A DNA stretch of 64,000 bases from assembly GCF_000188155.2 (NCBI RefSeq), contig NZ_KE124774.1, forward strand, positions 1,804,356 through 1,868,355, written 5' to 3'. The position numbers were made by a program, and so were the translations under genes. The notes under the pieces were generated by a model that saw only the letters and a program-made list of their open reading frames with translations, ran no database searches and was not told where the DNA came from. This document shows positions 56,862-64,000 of the stretch, piece after piece. The DNA comes from Methylocystis sp. ATCC 49242 (GTDB taxonomy: Bacteria > Pseudomonadota > Alphaproteobacteria > Rhizobiales > Beijerinckiaceae). Position 1 is the stretch's first letter. Each line of letters opens with the position of its first letter.

Positions 56862-57578
56862 TCAGCGCCCCAAGGCCCAGGTGACGCTGACGCGCGAAGA
56901 AATCCGCTGCAGGCCGGGCCGCATCGGAACCTGAGTCGCCTCGGGAGCCGGAGCCAGGCGCGCCGCATAGGGGCGCATTTGCGGACTCTCGCCGTCCACG
57001 GGGCGGATCTCGAGGACGCGGCCGAGGCGCAGGCCGGCTGCTTCCGCGTAGGTTCTGGCGCGACGCTCTGCGTCCTTCACCGCCGCGGCGCGCAGGGCGT
57101 CGAGCTTCTCGTCGGGATTGGAAAAGTCATATTCCACCCCATCGAAGCTGTTCACGCCCTTGTCGATCAGCCGTCCGGCGATCGCCCCGGCCTTGTCGAG
57201 CGGCTTCACCCGCGCGGCCAGATCATTGCGGGCGCGGTAGAGTTTCTGCACGCCTTTCGATTTTCCCTTGGCGTCATGCTCTTCTATAGTGAAGGGCTCG
57301 AGCGTGACGCCCTGCGTCTGGATGTCGACGTCCGCGACGCCCAGCGACTTGAGTTCGGCGAGGATTTCTGCGGCGACGCGCGCATTTTCGGTCGCCGCCT
57401 CGGCGGCGGTCGGGCGCTCGGTCACGACGCCGAAACGCAGCGTCGCTCGGTCCGGCGCAACTTCCTCGAAGGCCTCTCCGACGACAGAAATGTTTGGAAC
57501 CGTATCCTTGAGCGGCTCGGCGCTAACGGAAACGCAACCTGTCAGGACCAGAGACAGTGCGAATGCGAAACGAATCAT
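56862..57578 (-). CDS. SIMPL domain (DUF541) protein, probable lipoprotein
   Basis: This 238-residue exported protein has a lipobox-like LTGC at residues 12-15 and the SIMPL/DUF541 domain (ISVVGEAFEEVAPDRATLRFGV, typical NDLAARVKPLDKAGAI, VEYDFSNPDEK, AAAVKDAERRARTYAEAAG). Members are periplasmic proteins connected to stress tolerance; function unclear. AGAGGA precedes ATG at 57578. A longer apparent frame from 58289 reads antisense to the GST gene and is rejected. Confidence 0.9.
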   Translation of the reverse strand: MIRFAFALSLVLTGCVSVSAEPLKDTVPNISVVGEAFEEVAPDRATLRFGVVTERPTAAEAATENARVAAEILAELKSLGVADVDIQTQGVTLEPFTIEEHDAKGKSKGVQKLYRARNDLAARVKPLDKAGAIAGRLIDKGVNSFDGVEYDFSNPDEKLDALRAAAVKDAERRARTYAEAAGLRLGRVLEIRPVDGESPQMRPYAARLAPAPEATQVPMRPGLQRISSRVSVTWALGR

Positions 57579-57707
57579 GGCATATCCTCTACGCGCGGCG
57601 GCAAAGACGCCGCTGTGTGAGCCGCAAAAGCGCCAGCTTGTGACGTTATTCGGCTCGAACATACAGGAAATCGGCGCAATCGTCCCGCGCCGCCGCGAAC
57701 AGGCCTC

Positions 57708-58391
57708 ATGCCCACCCTCTATCATCACCCGCTCTGCCCTCATTCCCGCTTCGTCCGGCTTGTTCTCGCTGAATATGGCGTCAACGCTGAGCTGATCGAG
57801 GAGCGCGCCGCTGACAGACGCCCCGAATTTCTGGCGCTCGACCCTGCTGGCCGGACCCCGGTCTTCATCGACGACGACGGTTTGGTCGTCCCGGGCGTCG
57901 GCGTGATCGCCGAATATCTGGACGAGGTCTATGGCCCCGCGCGCGGCGTGCAGCGTCTGCTGCCGCAGGAGAAGGGCCCGCGAATCGAGACGCGGCGCCT
58001 CGTCGACTGGTTCAACGTCAAATTCTTCGACGAAGTGACCGGCTGGCTGGTGAAGGAAAAGGTCTACAAGCGCTTCTCGCGCCAGGGCGGCGCGCCGGAC
58101 ATGGACGTGCTGCGGGTCGCGCGCGCGAACATCCGCCACCATATGCGCTACATCGGCTATCTCACGAGCACGCGGAACTGGCTCGCCGGCGATCGCCTGA
58201 CCTACGCCGATTTCGCTGCGGCCGCGCATATTTCCTGCGCCGACTATCTGGGCGACGCGCCATGGGACGAAGACGAAGCGGCGAAGCACTGGTACCAGCG
58301 GATCAAGTCGAGGCCGGCCTTCCGACCGCTTCTCGCCGACCGGGCGCCGGGCATGACGCCGTCGCCGCTCTACGCCGAACTGGACTTCTGA
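57708..58391 (+). CDS. Glutathione S-transferase family protein
   Basis: This 227-residue protein has an N-terminal thioredoxin-like domain (LYHHPLCPHSRFVRLVLAEY with CPHS as the active-site-like motif, GRTPVFIDDDG, VPGVGVIAEYLDE) and an alpha-helical C-domain (NWLAGDRLTYADFAAAAHI). It overlaps the queG start region by 4 bases. Substrate unknown. Confidence 0.92.
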   Translation: MPTLYHHPLCPHSRFVRLVLAEYGVNAELIEERAADRRPEFLALDPAGRTPVFIDDDGLVVPGVGVIAEYLDEVYGPARGVQRLLPQEKGPRIETRRLVDWFNVKFFDEVTGWLVKEKVYKRFSRQGGAPDMDVLRVARANIRHHMRYIGYLTSTRNWLAGDRLTYADFAAAAHISCADYLGDAPWDEDEAAKHWYQRIKSRPAFRPLLADRAPGMTPSPLYAELDF

Positions 58392-59515
58392 CGCTCGAGG
58401 ACGACATCCGCGCTCACGCGCTCTCGCTCGGCTTCGACGCCTGCCGCGTCGCGCCCGCGGAGGCTGCGCCGGAACTCGCCGGACGCCTGAGGGAATGGCT
58501 GGCGCTGGGGGCTCATGGCGACATGGGCTGGATGGCGGAAACCGCGGACCGACGCGCGTCCCCCCGCGCCCTCTGGCCCAATGTCAACAGCGTCGTGATG
58601 CTGGGTCTCAACTATGGTCCGGCCGACGGCCCGCTCGCGGCGCTCGAAAAGCGCCAAAGCGGGGCGATTTCGGTCTACGCCCGCCACCGCGACTATCACG
58701 ACATCGTCAAGGGACGGCTCAAGCAGCTGGCGGCTTTCATGCTCAAGCGCGCGGGCGGCGGCGAGGTCAAAGTCTTCGTCGACACCGCCCCCGTCATGGA
58801 GAAGCCGCTGGCGCAGGCCGCCGGGCTCGGATGGCAGGGCAAGCACAGCAATCTCGTCTCGCGTGATTTCGGGTCCTGGCTGTTTCTCGGCGCAATCTTC
58901 ACCGATTTGCGCCTCACCCCCGACCCGCCGGAGCGCGACCATTGCGGCTCCTGCCGCAACTGCCTCGACATCTGCCCGACGCAGGCCTTCATCGGCCCCT
59001 ACAGGCTCGACGCCCGCCGCTGCGTCTCGTACCTGACCATCGAAAATAAAGGGCCGATCCCCCGCGAATTCCGCATGGCCATCGGCAACCGGATTTACGG
59101 CTGCGACGATTGCCTCGCCGTCTGTCCCTGGAACAAATTCGCCGTGGCGACGCGCGAGGCGAAGCTCGCCGCCCGTCCCGATCTCGACGCGCCGCCGCTC
59201 GGCGAACTCGCCCGGCTCGACGACGCCCGCTTTCGCGCTTTCTTTTCCGGCTCCCCCGTCAAGCGGATCGGCCGCGCCCGTTTCCTCCGCAATGTGCTGA
59301 TCGCCATCGGCAACAGCGGCGACTGCGCGCTTGCAGCGGAGGCCGAGCGGCTTCTCGACGATCCGGAGCCGCTGATCCGTGGCGCGGCGGTCTGGGCGCT
59401 GGCGCGACTGGCGCCGGCGCGCGTCGCCGCACTGCAACCCCGTCATATGTCAACAGAACCGGACGAGACCGTGCGGCTGGAATGGGCAAAAGAGACACAG
59501 TGGGGAAAAAATTAG
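58388..59515 (+). CDS. queG: Epoxyqueuosine reductase (possible CTG start)
   Basis: QueG reduces epoxyqueuosine to queuosine in tRNA, using a cobalamin and two 4Fe-4S clusters. Motifs are WQGKHSNLVSRDFGSW, the cluster motif CGSCRNCLDICPTQAF, CDDCLAVCPWN and a C-terminal HEAT-like region. The frame has no ATG, GTG or TTG near the expected N-terminus. A CTG at 58388, overlapping the GST stop as CTGA, gives the normal 375 residues and matches the family's N-terminal helix; this start is unconfirmed. Confidence 0.92.
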   Translation: MTLEDDIRAHALSLGFDACRVAPAEAAPELAGRLREWLALGAHGDMGWMAETADRRASPRALWPNVNSVVMLGLNYGPADGPLAALEKRQSGAISVYARHRDYHDIVKGRLKQLAAFMLKRAGGGEVKVFVDTAPVMEKPLAQAAGLGWQGKHSNLVSRDFGSWLFLGAIFTDLRLTPDPPERDHCGSCRNCLDICPTQAFIGPYRLDARRCVSYLTIENKGPIPREFRMAIGNRIYGCDDCLAVCPWNKFAVATREAKLAARPDLDAPPLGELARLDDARFRAFFSGSPVKRIGRARFLRNVLIAIGNSGDCALAAEAERLLDDPEPLIRGAAVWALARLAPARVAALQPRHMSTEPDETVRLEWAKETQWGKN

Positions 59516-59619
59516 CCCTCGGACCGGAATCGTGCGTTGCAACACACACATGCTCCGCCATTTCATTTTAAGGTCTCCGACCAAGCCCGATTCAGCTCCC
59601 ACTCCGCAGCGCCAGTCCG

Positions 59620-60849
59620 ATGTTTACGTTTTCACGACGCCCCGCCGACGACCCCGCGGAGGAAGCCGCCCGCCTCCTGCTGCGCGTGGGCGTCTTCCTG
59701 CTGTTCGTGATCTCGCTCGTCGCGCCCATCCTCGCGCGCCAGACCGTTTATATCCTTCTGCCGATCGGGGCGGCGCTGCTGCTCATTTCGGCCAGCCTCT
59801 CGGAGGACGCGCGCGCCGGCCGGTCGCTGCGCGCGATCCTGCTGTCGCCGCCCATGCTCGCCGCCATGCTGCTCGTGCTCTGGACCGGGCTTTCCCTGCT
59901 CTGGACGCCCTTCAGCGGCCCGGGCGAGCGATTCGGCAAGGCTGTCGATACGTTGGGACTCGTCGCCGTGGCGACCGGCTTTCTGCCGCTGCGCACCAAG
60001 ACGTCGAATCTCAATCTTCTGCCGATCGGCGCAGCGATCGCTGCGGTGGCGCTGGTCGCGATCACGCTGCTGCTGAAACCGCAATATTCGATCGAGGACA
60101 TTCTCGACGTCGGCCCCCTCGCCCGCGCGGGGCTCGGGCTCGCGCTGCTCGTCTGGCCCGCGATGGGCGCGCTCGCCGTGCGCGGCCGCTGGTATTCGGC
60201 TGCGGCGCTGGGGGTGGGCACGATCCTCGCCTGTTATCTGTCGAAGGCTCCCAACGCCCTTCCGGCGCTGGCCGGCGGCGCGGTCGTCTTCGCCACCGCC
60301 TTCGGCCGCGCCCGGCAGATGTCCATGGCGCTCGCCGCGCTGATGGCGGCGATCATCCTGCTCGCCCCGCTCGCCGCCTTCACGACGCATCTTGTCTGGC
60401 CCGAGAGTCCGCCGACATTCTTCAAGCACCTCGCCTTCTGGGGCCACATGATCGCGAGCGATGGGCCGCGCACGCTGATCGGCCATGGCTTCGGCGCCGC
60501 GACCTGGGGCGTTCTGGGCGGCTATCTCACGCCGGCGACGCCGCGCAGCCTGATTTTCCAGATCTGGTTCGACCTCGGCGTTCTCGGCGCGGCGGCGCTG
60601 GCGCTGGTCGCCGTGCGGGCGAGCCTCGCGGTCGGCGGAACGCGGCCGGCGCTTGCGCCCTTTCTGCTCGGCGGACTTGGCGCCGGCTTCGTCATCTGCC
60701 TATTGGGACCGGCGGCGGAGCAGCTCTGGTGGCTGACCCTCGCAGGACTTGACGCCATCGCTTTCGCGCTGGTGACGCGCGGCCAGTTCCGCAAGCGCCG
60801 CCCGCGCCTGCCGGCCGGCTGGGGCGCGCCCGCGCAAGAGGGCGCCTGA
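59620..60849 (+). CDS. O-antigen ligase-like polytopic membrane protein
   Basis: This 409-residue protein has about eleven transmembrane helices and a periplasmic loop (LVWPESPPTFFKHLAFWGHM ... LIGHGFGAATWGV). The G-x-G-F-G and following WFDLGVLGAAAL elements resemble the C-terminal part of WaaL/RfaL-type O-antigen ligases. It lies alone with a WD40 gene 13 bases downstream. It probably participates in surface polysaccharide transfer. Confidence 0.82.
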   Translation: MFTFSRRPADDPAEEAARLLLRVGVFLLFVISLVAPILARQTVYILLPIGAALLLISASLSEDARAGRSLRAILLSPPMLAAMLLVLWTGLSLLWTPFSGPGERFGKAVDTLGLVAVATGFLPLRTKTSNLNLLPIGAAIAAVALVAITLLLKPQYSIEDILDVGPLARAGLGLALLVWPAMGALAVRGRWYSAAALGVGTILACYLSKAPNALPALAGGAVVFATAFGRARQMSMALAALMAAIILLAPLAAFTTHLVWPESPPTFFKHLAFWGHMIASDGPRTLIGHGFGAATWGVLGGYLTPATPRSLIFQIWFDLGVLGAAALALVAVRASLAVGGTRPALAPFLLGGLGAGFVICLLGPAAEQLWWLTLAGLDAIAFALVTRGQFRKRRPRLPAGWGAPAQEGA

Positions 60850-60862
60850 CGAGAGAGCTTTC

Positions 60863-61876
60863 GTGACCGACTATCCGACTCTGACCTCCAACGTCGAGAC
60901 CATCGCTCTCGGCGAGGCCGCGGCAGGCGCGGCGTTTCTCGGGGATACGCCCGTTTTCGCGCTGGCCGACGGCCAATTGCGTTTTGGCGATGGTGTGGAG
61001 GGGCGGCGCGTTCCTGCGCATCCCGAAGCCTCTATCCTCGTCGTCGCGAGTGACGGGCGCCGCATCGTCACGGGCGGAGACGACGGGCGCGTGGTCACGA
61101 CCGACGAGAGCGGCGCCTGCGAAACGATCGTCGACGAGAAGGGCAAATGGATCGACGCCGTGGCGCTGCATGAAGGCGCCATCGCCTGGTCGGCGGGTCG
61201 CTGGGTGCGGGCGCGCTCGGCCAAAGGCGAGGAGAAATCCCTCGACATACCGTCGACTTCGCGAGGCCTCGCCTTCTTCCCCAAGGGCTACCGCCTCGCC
61301 ATCGCGCATTACAATGGCGCGACCCTCTGGTTCCCCAACGCCGGCAAGCCGGAATTGCTCAGCTGGAACGGCTCGCATCTCGACGCGACGATTTCGCCGG
61401 ACGGGCGATTCCTCGTCACCTCCATGCAGGAGAACACGCTCCACGGCTGGCGCGTCGCGGACGGCAAGCACATGCGCATGGCGGGCTATCCGGGGAAGAC
61501 CCGCAGCTTTTCCTGGTCGCATGACGGGAAATGGCTCGCCACCTCGGGCGCGGACGCCTGCATCATCTGGCCCTTCTCCGGCAAGGACGGCCCCATGGGA
61601 CAGGCGCCGCGCGAATGCGGCGTGCGCGTGAACGTGCCGGTGACGCGCGTCGCCTTCCATCCCGGCGCGCTGGTCGTCGCCATCGGCTATGACGACGGGC
61701 TCGTCATGCTTGCCCGCATCTCCGACGGCTCGGAAATCCTCGTGCGCCGCATGGCGGAGGACTCGAAAAACGCCCGCATCAGCGCGCTCGCATGGGATGC
61801 GAGGGGCGCGCGACTTGCTTTCGGCGCGGAGAATGGCGACGCCGGCGTGTTGACGCTGCCGAAGTCTCACGGCTGA
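60863..61876 (+). CDS. WD40-repeat protein
   Basis: This 337-residue protein has at least six blade-like repeats, e.g. VVASDGRRIVTGGDDGRVVTTD, shown in part, SPDGRFLVTSMQENTLHGW, SWSHDGKWLATSGADACIIWPF in part and AWDARGARLAFGAENGDAGVL. No signal peptide is seen. The role is unknown; bacterial WD40 proteins usually scaffold. It starts 13 bases after the O-antigen ligase-like gene and so is likely co-transcribed. Confidence 0.87.
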   Translation: MTDYPTLTSNVETIALGEAAAGAAFLGDTPVFALADGQLRFGDGVEGRRVPAHPEASILVVASDGRRIVTGGDDGRVVTTDESGACETIVDEKGKWIDAVALHEGAIAWSAGRWVRARSAKGEEKSLDIPSTSRGLAFFPKGYRLAIAHYNGATLWFPNAGKPELLSWNGSHLDATISPDGRFLVTSMQENTLHGWRVADGKHMRMAGYPGKTRSFSWSHDGKWLATSGADACIIWPFSGKDGPMGQAPRECGVRVNVPVTRVAFHPGALVVAIGYDDGLVMLARISDGSEILVRRMAEDSKNARISALAWDARGARLAFGAENGDAGVLTLPKSHG

Positions 61877-61889
61877 CAGGGCTCGTCGC

Positions 61890-61912
61890 GGCGCGGAGCC
61901 TTGCTCCGCGCC
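61890..61912. terminator. Hairpin between convergent genes
   Basis: GGCGCGGAGC (61890-61899), loop CTT, GCTCCGCGCC (61903-61912), a perfect 10-bp stem. It is located between the WD40 gene and the convergent esterase. No long U-run is present. Confidence 0.5.
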
Positions 61913-61965
61913 GGGCGTCTCTACCTTGAAGGCCAGTCACGCTTTCGGTGGCGCGGCGCGCAGAT

Positions 61966-62871
61966 TCAGAGGGCATTTAATGGATTGGGCCGCAAGATGT
62001 TGCTTATGCAGAGCAAGGCGGCGCGGTCGATGGCGGTTCTCTGCGTCCCTGAGAGGCCCGAGAATGAATGGCCGCCGAGGAAGGGGATGAATTTGTAGGA
62101 CACGCCGAGCTGCGACAGTCTGCTGATCAGGGAGAGCGACTGCGACACCGGGACGACCGGATCGAGGGTGCCGTGGACGACGCAGGCGGGCGCCGTCCGT
62201 GTGCTCAAAGTGAAGATAGGCGACGCGTTACGATACAGATTCGGAACCACCGGGTAGGGCCGCGCGCCGAACAGAGCCGAAGGCGCAAGCTGCGTATACA
62301 TTTCAGGCCGGGTGAGATCGGTTGGTCCGAACATGTCCACCACCGCCGACACCTTCGGCGACAGGGCCGGGAAGAAGGCCGCGCGATCGATCCCGCCCGT
62401 CATATTCGGGGCCGACGTCGCGAGAGACCCTAGAAACAATGCGAGATGGCCGCCGGCGGAGTCGCCGACAGCGCCGATGCGGGCGGGGTCGATCCGCAAC
62501 GCGCTCGCATATTGGCGCAGCCAGCGTATCGCCAGCTGCACGTCCTGCAACTGGGCGTTCCATTGAGTCGAGCGATCGCCGTATTTCGCAAGGCGGTAAT
62601 TGATCGCCACCACATGGAAGCCCGCCCGGGCGTACATTTCTGCGTAGTAGCCGGCGTAGGAAGATTTGTCGCCGCCCTGCCATCCGCCGCCGTGGATCAT
62701 GACGACGACCGGGTTCACGCCCCTGTTGAGCAGATAAAGATCCGCCTTCTCCTGTTCGCTCACGCCATATCTGACGTCCCTGTAGACGGTCCAGTTCGGC
62801 GCCGCGTCGGCGGCGCGCGTTTGTAGCGACGCCAGTATCAGAATGGCGAAAAGACAGAAGATCCTCTTCAT
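61966..62871 (-). CDS. Secreted alpha/beta hydrolase (esterase, BD-FAE-like)
   Basis: This 301-residue exported protein has a signal peptide (MKRIFCLFAILILASLQTRA), the oxyanion motif VVMIHGGGWQGGDK, the nucleophile elbow GDSAGGHLALF, an Asp in GTLDPVVP and a His in GGHSFSG. It matches hormone-sensitive-lipase/BD-FAE-type esterases. A GGAG before the ATG at 62871 favours this start over a longer frame. It is divergent from thiD. Confidence 0.9.
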   Translation of the reverse strand: MKRIFCLFAILILASLQTRAADAAPNWTVYRDVRYGVSEQEKADLYLLNRGVNPVVVMIHGGGWQGGDKSSYAGYYAEMYARAGFHVVAINYRLAKYGDRSTQWNAQLQDVQLAIRWLRQYASALRIDPARIGAVGDSAGGHLALFLGSLATSAPNMTGGIDRAAFFPALSPKVSAVVDMFGPTDLTRPEMYTQLAPSALFGARPYPVVPNLYRNASPIFTLSTRTAPACVVHGTLDPVVPVSQSLSLISRLSQLGVSYKFIPFLGGHSFSGLSGTQRTAIDRAALLCISNILRPNPLNAL

Positions 62872-63106
62872 TTCTCCAACCTTCGAATTTCCCTCCGCAG
62901 CAAGGCGGGAGCATGCATGCCGGGGCGCGGCGGCGATATCGAGCAATGAAATTGCATCGTAAAGATTAGCGTCGCGTTCACGAAAGATGAGAAGTTCGAG
63001 GCCGTTACGCGGCGAAACGGCGACGGGGAAGCCGAAAGACGCGCGAACGCGGTCCGTACGGTGTCCGACGCTTGGGCGAGCAGAGCGACTGCGCTAACTA
63101 GGACTC

Positions 63107-63910
63107 ATGCAGGCCCGAATCCCGAAGCTCCTCTCCATAGCCGGGTCCGACCCTTCGGGCGGAGCGGGCGTGCAAGCCGACCTCAAGACCTTTTCCGCCT
63201 TCAGCTGTTACGGCATGGCGGCGGTCACCGCGCTCACCGCGCAAAACACGCGCGGCGTAACGGCGGCCTTCCCCGTCGCGCCGGACATTGTCGCGGCGCA
63301 GATCGAGGCGGTGATGTCGGACATTCGGCCGGACGCCATCAAGATCGGCATGGTCGCAACGCCGGAAATCGCCCGGGCGATAGCCGGCGCGCTGGGGGAA
63401 GCGCCGCTAAATGTCGTGCTCGATCCGGTGCTCGTTCCAACGCAGGGCGTCAGCCTCGCCTTGGCAGGTCTGGAGACGGCCCTCTCCACGACGCTGCTGC
63501 CCCTCGCCCGGCTCGTCACGCCCAACCTACATGAAGCGAGCGCGCTCACCGACACGCCGCTTGCCCGCACGCTCGATGAAATGGCGGCGCAGGGGCGTCT
63601 GCTGACCGACGCCGGCGCGCGCGCCGTGCTTGTTACGGGCGGCGACCTTGCGGGCGAACCCCTCGACGTGCTCGCCGACGGCGCCGAGATCCGCGTTTTC
63701 CATGGCCGCCGCGTCGAGACGCGCCACACCCATGGCACAGGCTGCGCGCTCTCCTCCGCCATCGCCGCCGAACTCGCCAAGGGCACGGGGCTCATCGACG
63801 CCATCGCCGCGGCGAAGGTCTGGCTGGAGGGCGCTCTGGCGGCGGCGGAGGCGCTCGAATTGGGAGACGGCCGCGGCCCGCCCCATCACTTTTTCGCAAT
63901 GTGGTCCTAG
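63107..63910 (+). CDS. thiD: Hydroxymethylpyrimidine/phosphomethylpyrimidine kinase
   Basis: ThiD phosphorylates HMP and HMP-P in thiamine synthesis and salvage. The 267-residue ribokinase-fold protein has GSDPSGGAGVQADLKTFSAF in part, VTALTAQNTRGV, DPVLVPTQGVSL, TPNLHEASALT and the anion hole GTGCALSSAIAA. Length is normal. No other thi gene is adjacent. Confidence 0.96.
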   Translation: MQARIPKLLSIAGSDPSGGAGVQADLKTFSAFSCYGMAAVTALTAQNTRGVTAAFPVAPDIVAAQIEAVMSDIRPDAIKIGMVATPEIARAIAGALGEAPLNVVLDPVLVPTQGVSLALAGLETALSTTLLPLARLVTPNLHEASALTDTPLARTLDEMAAQGRLLTDAGARAVLVTGGDLAGEPLDVLADGAEIRVFHGRRVETRHTHGTGCALSSAIAAELAKGTGLIDAIAAAKVWLEGALAAAEALELGDGRGPPHHFFAMWS

Positions 63911-63934
63911 CGGCCGAGGCTCAGCCGGCGCCGA

Positions 63935-64000
63935 TTACCCGTTCAGCGCCGCCTTGACCGCTGCGCTGGCCTTGGCGAAGTCCATGCGGCCCGTGTATTT
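63935..64000 (-). CDS. GatB/YqeY domain protein, C-terminal end (partial)
   Basis: The last 21 codons on the minus strand read KYTGRMDFAKASAAVKAALNG and a TAA stop; the GRMDF-KAS-x-x-VKA end is the conserved C-terminus of GatB/YqeY domain proteins. The rest lies beyond the window. Confidence 0.8.
   Translation of the reverse strand, partial: KYTGRMDFAKASAAVKAALNG

Overview
The window is GC-rich chromosomal DNA from an alphaproteobacterium, most likely a member of the Hyphomicrobiales (Rhizobiales). The evidence is a complete CtrA/ChpT cell-cycle pair, an EipA-type DUF1134 protein, GANTC (CcrM) sites upstream of ctrA and chpT, and the order rpmH-rnpA-yidC-engB-argB-HAD-dapD-DUF805-dapE. A methanethiol-oxidase operon, a nitrogenase-associated protein and a CrtF-like methyltransferase fit a methylotroph or type II methanotroph relative (Methylocystaceae/Beijerinckiaceae). 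That family placement is inference, because no methane or methanol oxidation gene lies in the window.

Layout. 1-4453: end of a bacterial alpha-2-macroglobulin gene followed by pbpC. 4454-13181 (minus strand): dapE, a DUF805 protein, dapD, a secreted beta-helix protein, a HAD nucleotidase, argB, engB, yidC, rnpA and rpmH. 13753-19875: ctrA (plus) facing a minus-strand chpT-cheA-cheW-cheY-cheR block that has no cheB or receptor gene. 20070-25648: cysQ, eipA-like gene, an unrecognised two-gene cysteine-rich operon, a membrane-anchored coiled-coil protein, a YciI/EVE pair and a secreted cysteine-repeat protein. 25679-31870: TPR protein, sucC closed by its own terminator and without sucD, a 718-bp non-coding stretch with an orphan promoter and a palindromic repeat, mdh and a secreted protein.

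31968-40289 is an accessory region between tRNA-Lys(CTT) and tRNA-Arg(CCG). It holds an intact IS5-family element, remnants of IS110 and IS630 elements, a broken tyrosine recombinase fused to a second tRNA 3' end, a truncated DUF4331 gene, two paralogous small secreted proteins each placed behind a tRNA 3' end, a membrane-anchored hydrolase, two small hypothetical proteins and an AI-2E-type permease.

40403-64000: CrtF-like methyltransferase, pgi, an Ntn-hydrolase-like protein, tsaC with an Anbu proteasome-like gene, then a sulfur-related stretch. That stretch has mtnA and a class II aldolase (candidate methylthioadenosine-DHAP shunt), a tRNA(CAT), a NemR/AcuR-type TetR regulator, and mtoX-SCO1-mauG for methanethiol oxidation. 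Near-identical palindromic operators lie at both the regulator and mtoX promoters. The remainder holds an enoyl-CoA hydratase, an orphan sensor kinase, a nitrogenase-associated ArsC-like protein, a SIMPL protein, GST, queG, an O-antigen-ligase-like protein, a WD40 protein, an esterase, thiD and the end of a GatB/YqeY gene.

The most interesting material is the regulated methanethiol cluster with its neighbouring thiomethyl-salvage genes, the duplicated tRNA-trailer/small-protein module with its degraded integrase, the unknown cysteine-rich gene pair at 21688-22361, and the orphan promoter beside sucC.
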